Below, piece after piece: positions 48,688 to 49,797 of a stretch of 49,797 nt of DNA. The translations under genes were made by a program, and so were the position numbers. The stretch is from Acholeplasmataceae bacterium (GTDB taxonomy: Bacteria; Bacillota_I; Bacilli_A; ML615J-28; CAG-313): contig DUOG01000049.1 in the NCBI GenBank assembly GCA_012838945.1, forward strand, positions 1-49,797, read 5' to 3'. Under the pieces are notes generated by a model. That model was not told the DNA's origin and did no database searches. It saw nothing but the letters and a program-made list of their open reading frames with translations. The first letter of the stretch is position 1. Every line of letters starts with the position of its first letter.

Positions 48688-49797
48688 ATGGCTGCTAAAA
48701 GAGATTATTATGATGTATTAGGAATCAATAAAAATGCTACCCAAGATGAAATCAAAAAAGCCTATCGAACCCTAGCCAAAAAGTATCATCCTGATGTAAG
48801 TAAAGAGCCTAATGCGGCAGAAAAGTTTAAGGAAGTCCAAGAAGCATACGATGTTTTAAGTGATCCAGCAAAAAGAGATAACTATGATCGTTTTGGTCAT
48901 GATGGACCATCCTTTAGCGGTTTTGAAGGTTTTGGTTCAAGTGCCTTTGGTGGTTTTGAAGACATCTTTAATAGTTTCTTTGGTGGCGGTTCATCTCGAA
49001 GACGGGCTGCTAATGAACCTGTTCGCGGTCGAGACTTACAAACAGAAATTACAATAACCTTTGAGGAAGCGGCTTTTGGTTTGAAAAAAGATATCGTACT
49101 TAATCGTCAAGAAGAGTGTTCAACTTGTGCAGGTACAGGAGCTCACTCGAAGAGTGACATCGAAACTTGTTCTCGTTGTAATGGAAGTGGACGAATCATT
49201 ACCGAACAAAGTACGTTATTTGGACGAATTCAAACCCAAACTACTTGTCCAGAGTGTTATGGCAAGGGTAAAACGATTAAACGCAAGTGTGAAAAATGTT
49301 CTGGTTCTGGTAAAGTTAGAAAGCAAGCAACAATTACCGTTAATGTCCCAGCCGGTATTGATGATGGCCAAACAATACGTTTAAGTGGTCAAGGTGAAGC
49401 TGGTACTAATGGCGGACCTAGTGGTGATTTATATATTAGAGTTAATGTTCAACCACATGAGATCTTTGAACGGGATGGCAATAATATATACTTAGAATTA
49501 CCATTAACATTCAGTCAAGCGGCTCTTGGAGCTACGATAGATGTTCGAACTTTGCATGGTATGGTCGCATTGAAAATACCAGCAGGAACCCAAACAGGAA
49601 CTAAATTTAAGATGAATGGTAAAGGTATTCATAATTCAACCACTGGACGGGTCGGTAGTCAATTCGTTATTGTTAAGGTGGTAACGCCAACCAAACTATC
49701 TGCTGAACAAAAAGATTTATTTACTAAACTTTCCAAAACAGATGAAACTAATGATACCATCTTTACAAAATTTAAGAAGTTTTTCCAAGGAAACAAA
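48688..49797 (+). CDS. dnaJ: Chaperone DnaJ (3' partial)
   Basis: The frame is open to the window end (370 codons, no stop), so only the last few residues are likely missing. J domain with HPD ([10 protein letters not shown] near residue 33), Gly/Phe-rich linker ([20 protein letters not shown]), four zinc motifs CxxCxGxG ([32 protein letters not shown]), and C-terminal substrate domains. Works with DnaK and GrpE. Start ATG 48688 follows GCGAGGTGGG. Confidence 0.95.
   Translation, partial: MAAKRDYYDVLGINKNATQDEIKKAYRTLAKKYHPDVSKEPNAAEKFKEVQEAYDVLSDPAKRDNYDRFGHDGPSFSGFEGFGSSAFGGFEDIFNSFFGGGSSRRRAANEPVRGRDLQTEITITFEEAAFGLKKDIVLNRQEECSTCAGTGAHSKSDIETCSRCNGSGRIITEQSTLFGRIQTQTTCPECYGKGKTIKRKCEKCSGSGKVRKQATITVNVPAGIDDGQTIRLSGQGEAGTNGGPSGDLYIRVNVQPHEIFERDGNNIYLELPLTFSQAALGATIDVRTLHGMVALKIPAGTQTGTKFKMNGKGIHNSTTGRVGSQFVIVKVVTPTKLSAEQKDLFTKLSKTDETNDTIFTKFKKFFQGNK

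Overview
This window is a 49.8 kb stretch of AT-rich chromosome from a low-GC Bacillota bacterium (Firmicutes; Bacilli, Erysipelotrichia or a Mollicutes-related lineage). Genes are dense, most have strong AAGGAGG-type ribosome sites, and many units end in intrinsic terminators. The standard bacterial code fits: every tryptophan I checked is TGG, and TGA ends trhP1 and greA at ATGA overlaps. A SigK-type sigma factor with a hydrophobic pro-sequence (37578-38255) and a YlmC/YmxH family gene (41203-41448) suggest an endospore former or a recent descendant of one. I see no insertion sequence, prophage, CRISPR array, rRNA or tRNA gene.

Layout. 1-5.4 kb: a GntP permease (5' cut) with glycerate kinase, a GHL10-type glycoside hydrolase with an OsmC protein, and a leucine-dehydrogenase-like enzyme. 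5.4-9.9 kb: a minus-strand SDR oxidoreductase, then a lipid operon (DegV/FakB-like fatty-acid-binding protein, MarR regulator, ACP, AccD, AccA) behind two promoters that each carry a palindrome near +1. 9.9-14 kb: a three-gene ABC-2 exporter and a HAD phosphatase. 14-15.5 kb: two tandem Cys-rich paralogues with near-identical SigK-like promoters, which I infer are spore-coat-like. 15.5-19 kb: MATE exporter, ZIP metal transporter and two zinc-ribbon proteins. 19-21.3 kb: a candidate structured leader RNA, ogt, an iron alcohol dehydrogenase and a small Cys-ladder beta-solenoid protein. 21.3-27.8 kb: sbcD-sbcC, a Lit-like (DUF1461) membrane protein, a YgjP-type metallopeptidase, and a minus-strand protein that may be a nuclease-fold/winged-helix protein.

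27.9-33.5 kb: pncA-pncB for nicotinamide salvage, a GH18 lipoprotein, an HTH-TPR regulator, and a small XRE repressor divergent from a short strongly promoted transcript. 33.5-37.6 kb: trmR-trhP1-trhP2 for tRNA wobble-uridine hydroxylation and methylation, greA and mtnN, facing sigK. 38.3-41.1 kb: yqeG-yqeH-yqeK-rsfS for ribosome assembly, without the nadD usually found there, plus a 46-aa ORF. 41.2-44.9 kb: ylmC, a ROK-like kinase with a metallo-beta-lactamase-fold hydrolase, a GNAT acetyltransferase and udk. 45-49.8 kb: the hrcA-grpE-dnaK-dnaJ heat-shock operon under two CIRCE operators (dnaJ cut by the window end).

The most unusual points are: the two Cys-rich proteins with sporulation-type promoters; two genes whose only plausible start codon is ATT; a His/Cys-rich metal-binding-like insert in GrpE; a candidate structured RNA before ogt; and an XRE-controlled ~110-nt transcript. 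All functional calls come from reading motifs by eye; no database search was run.
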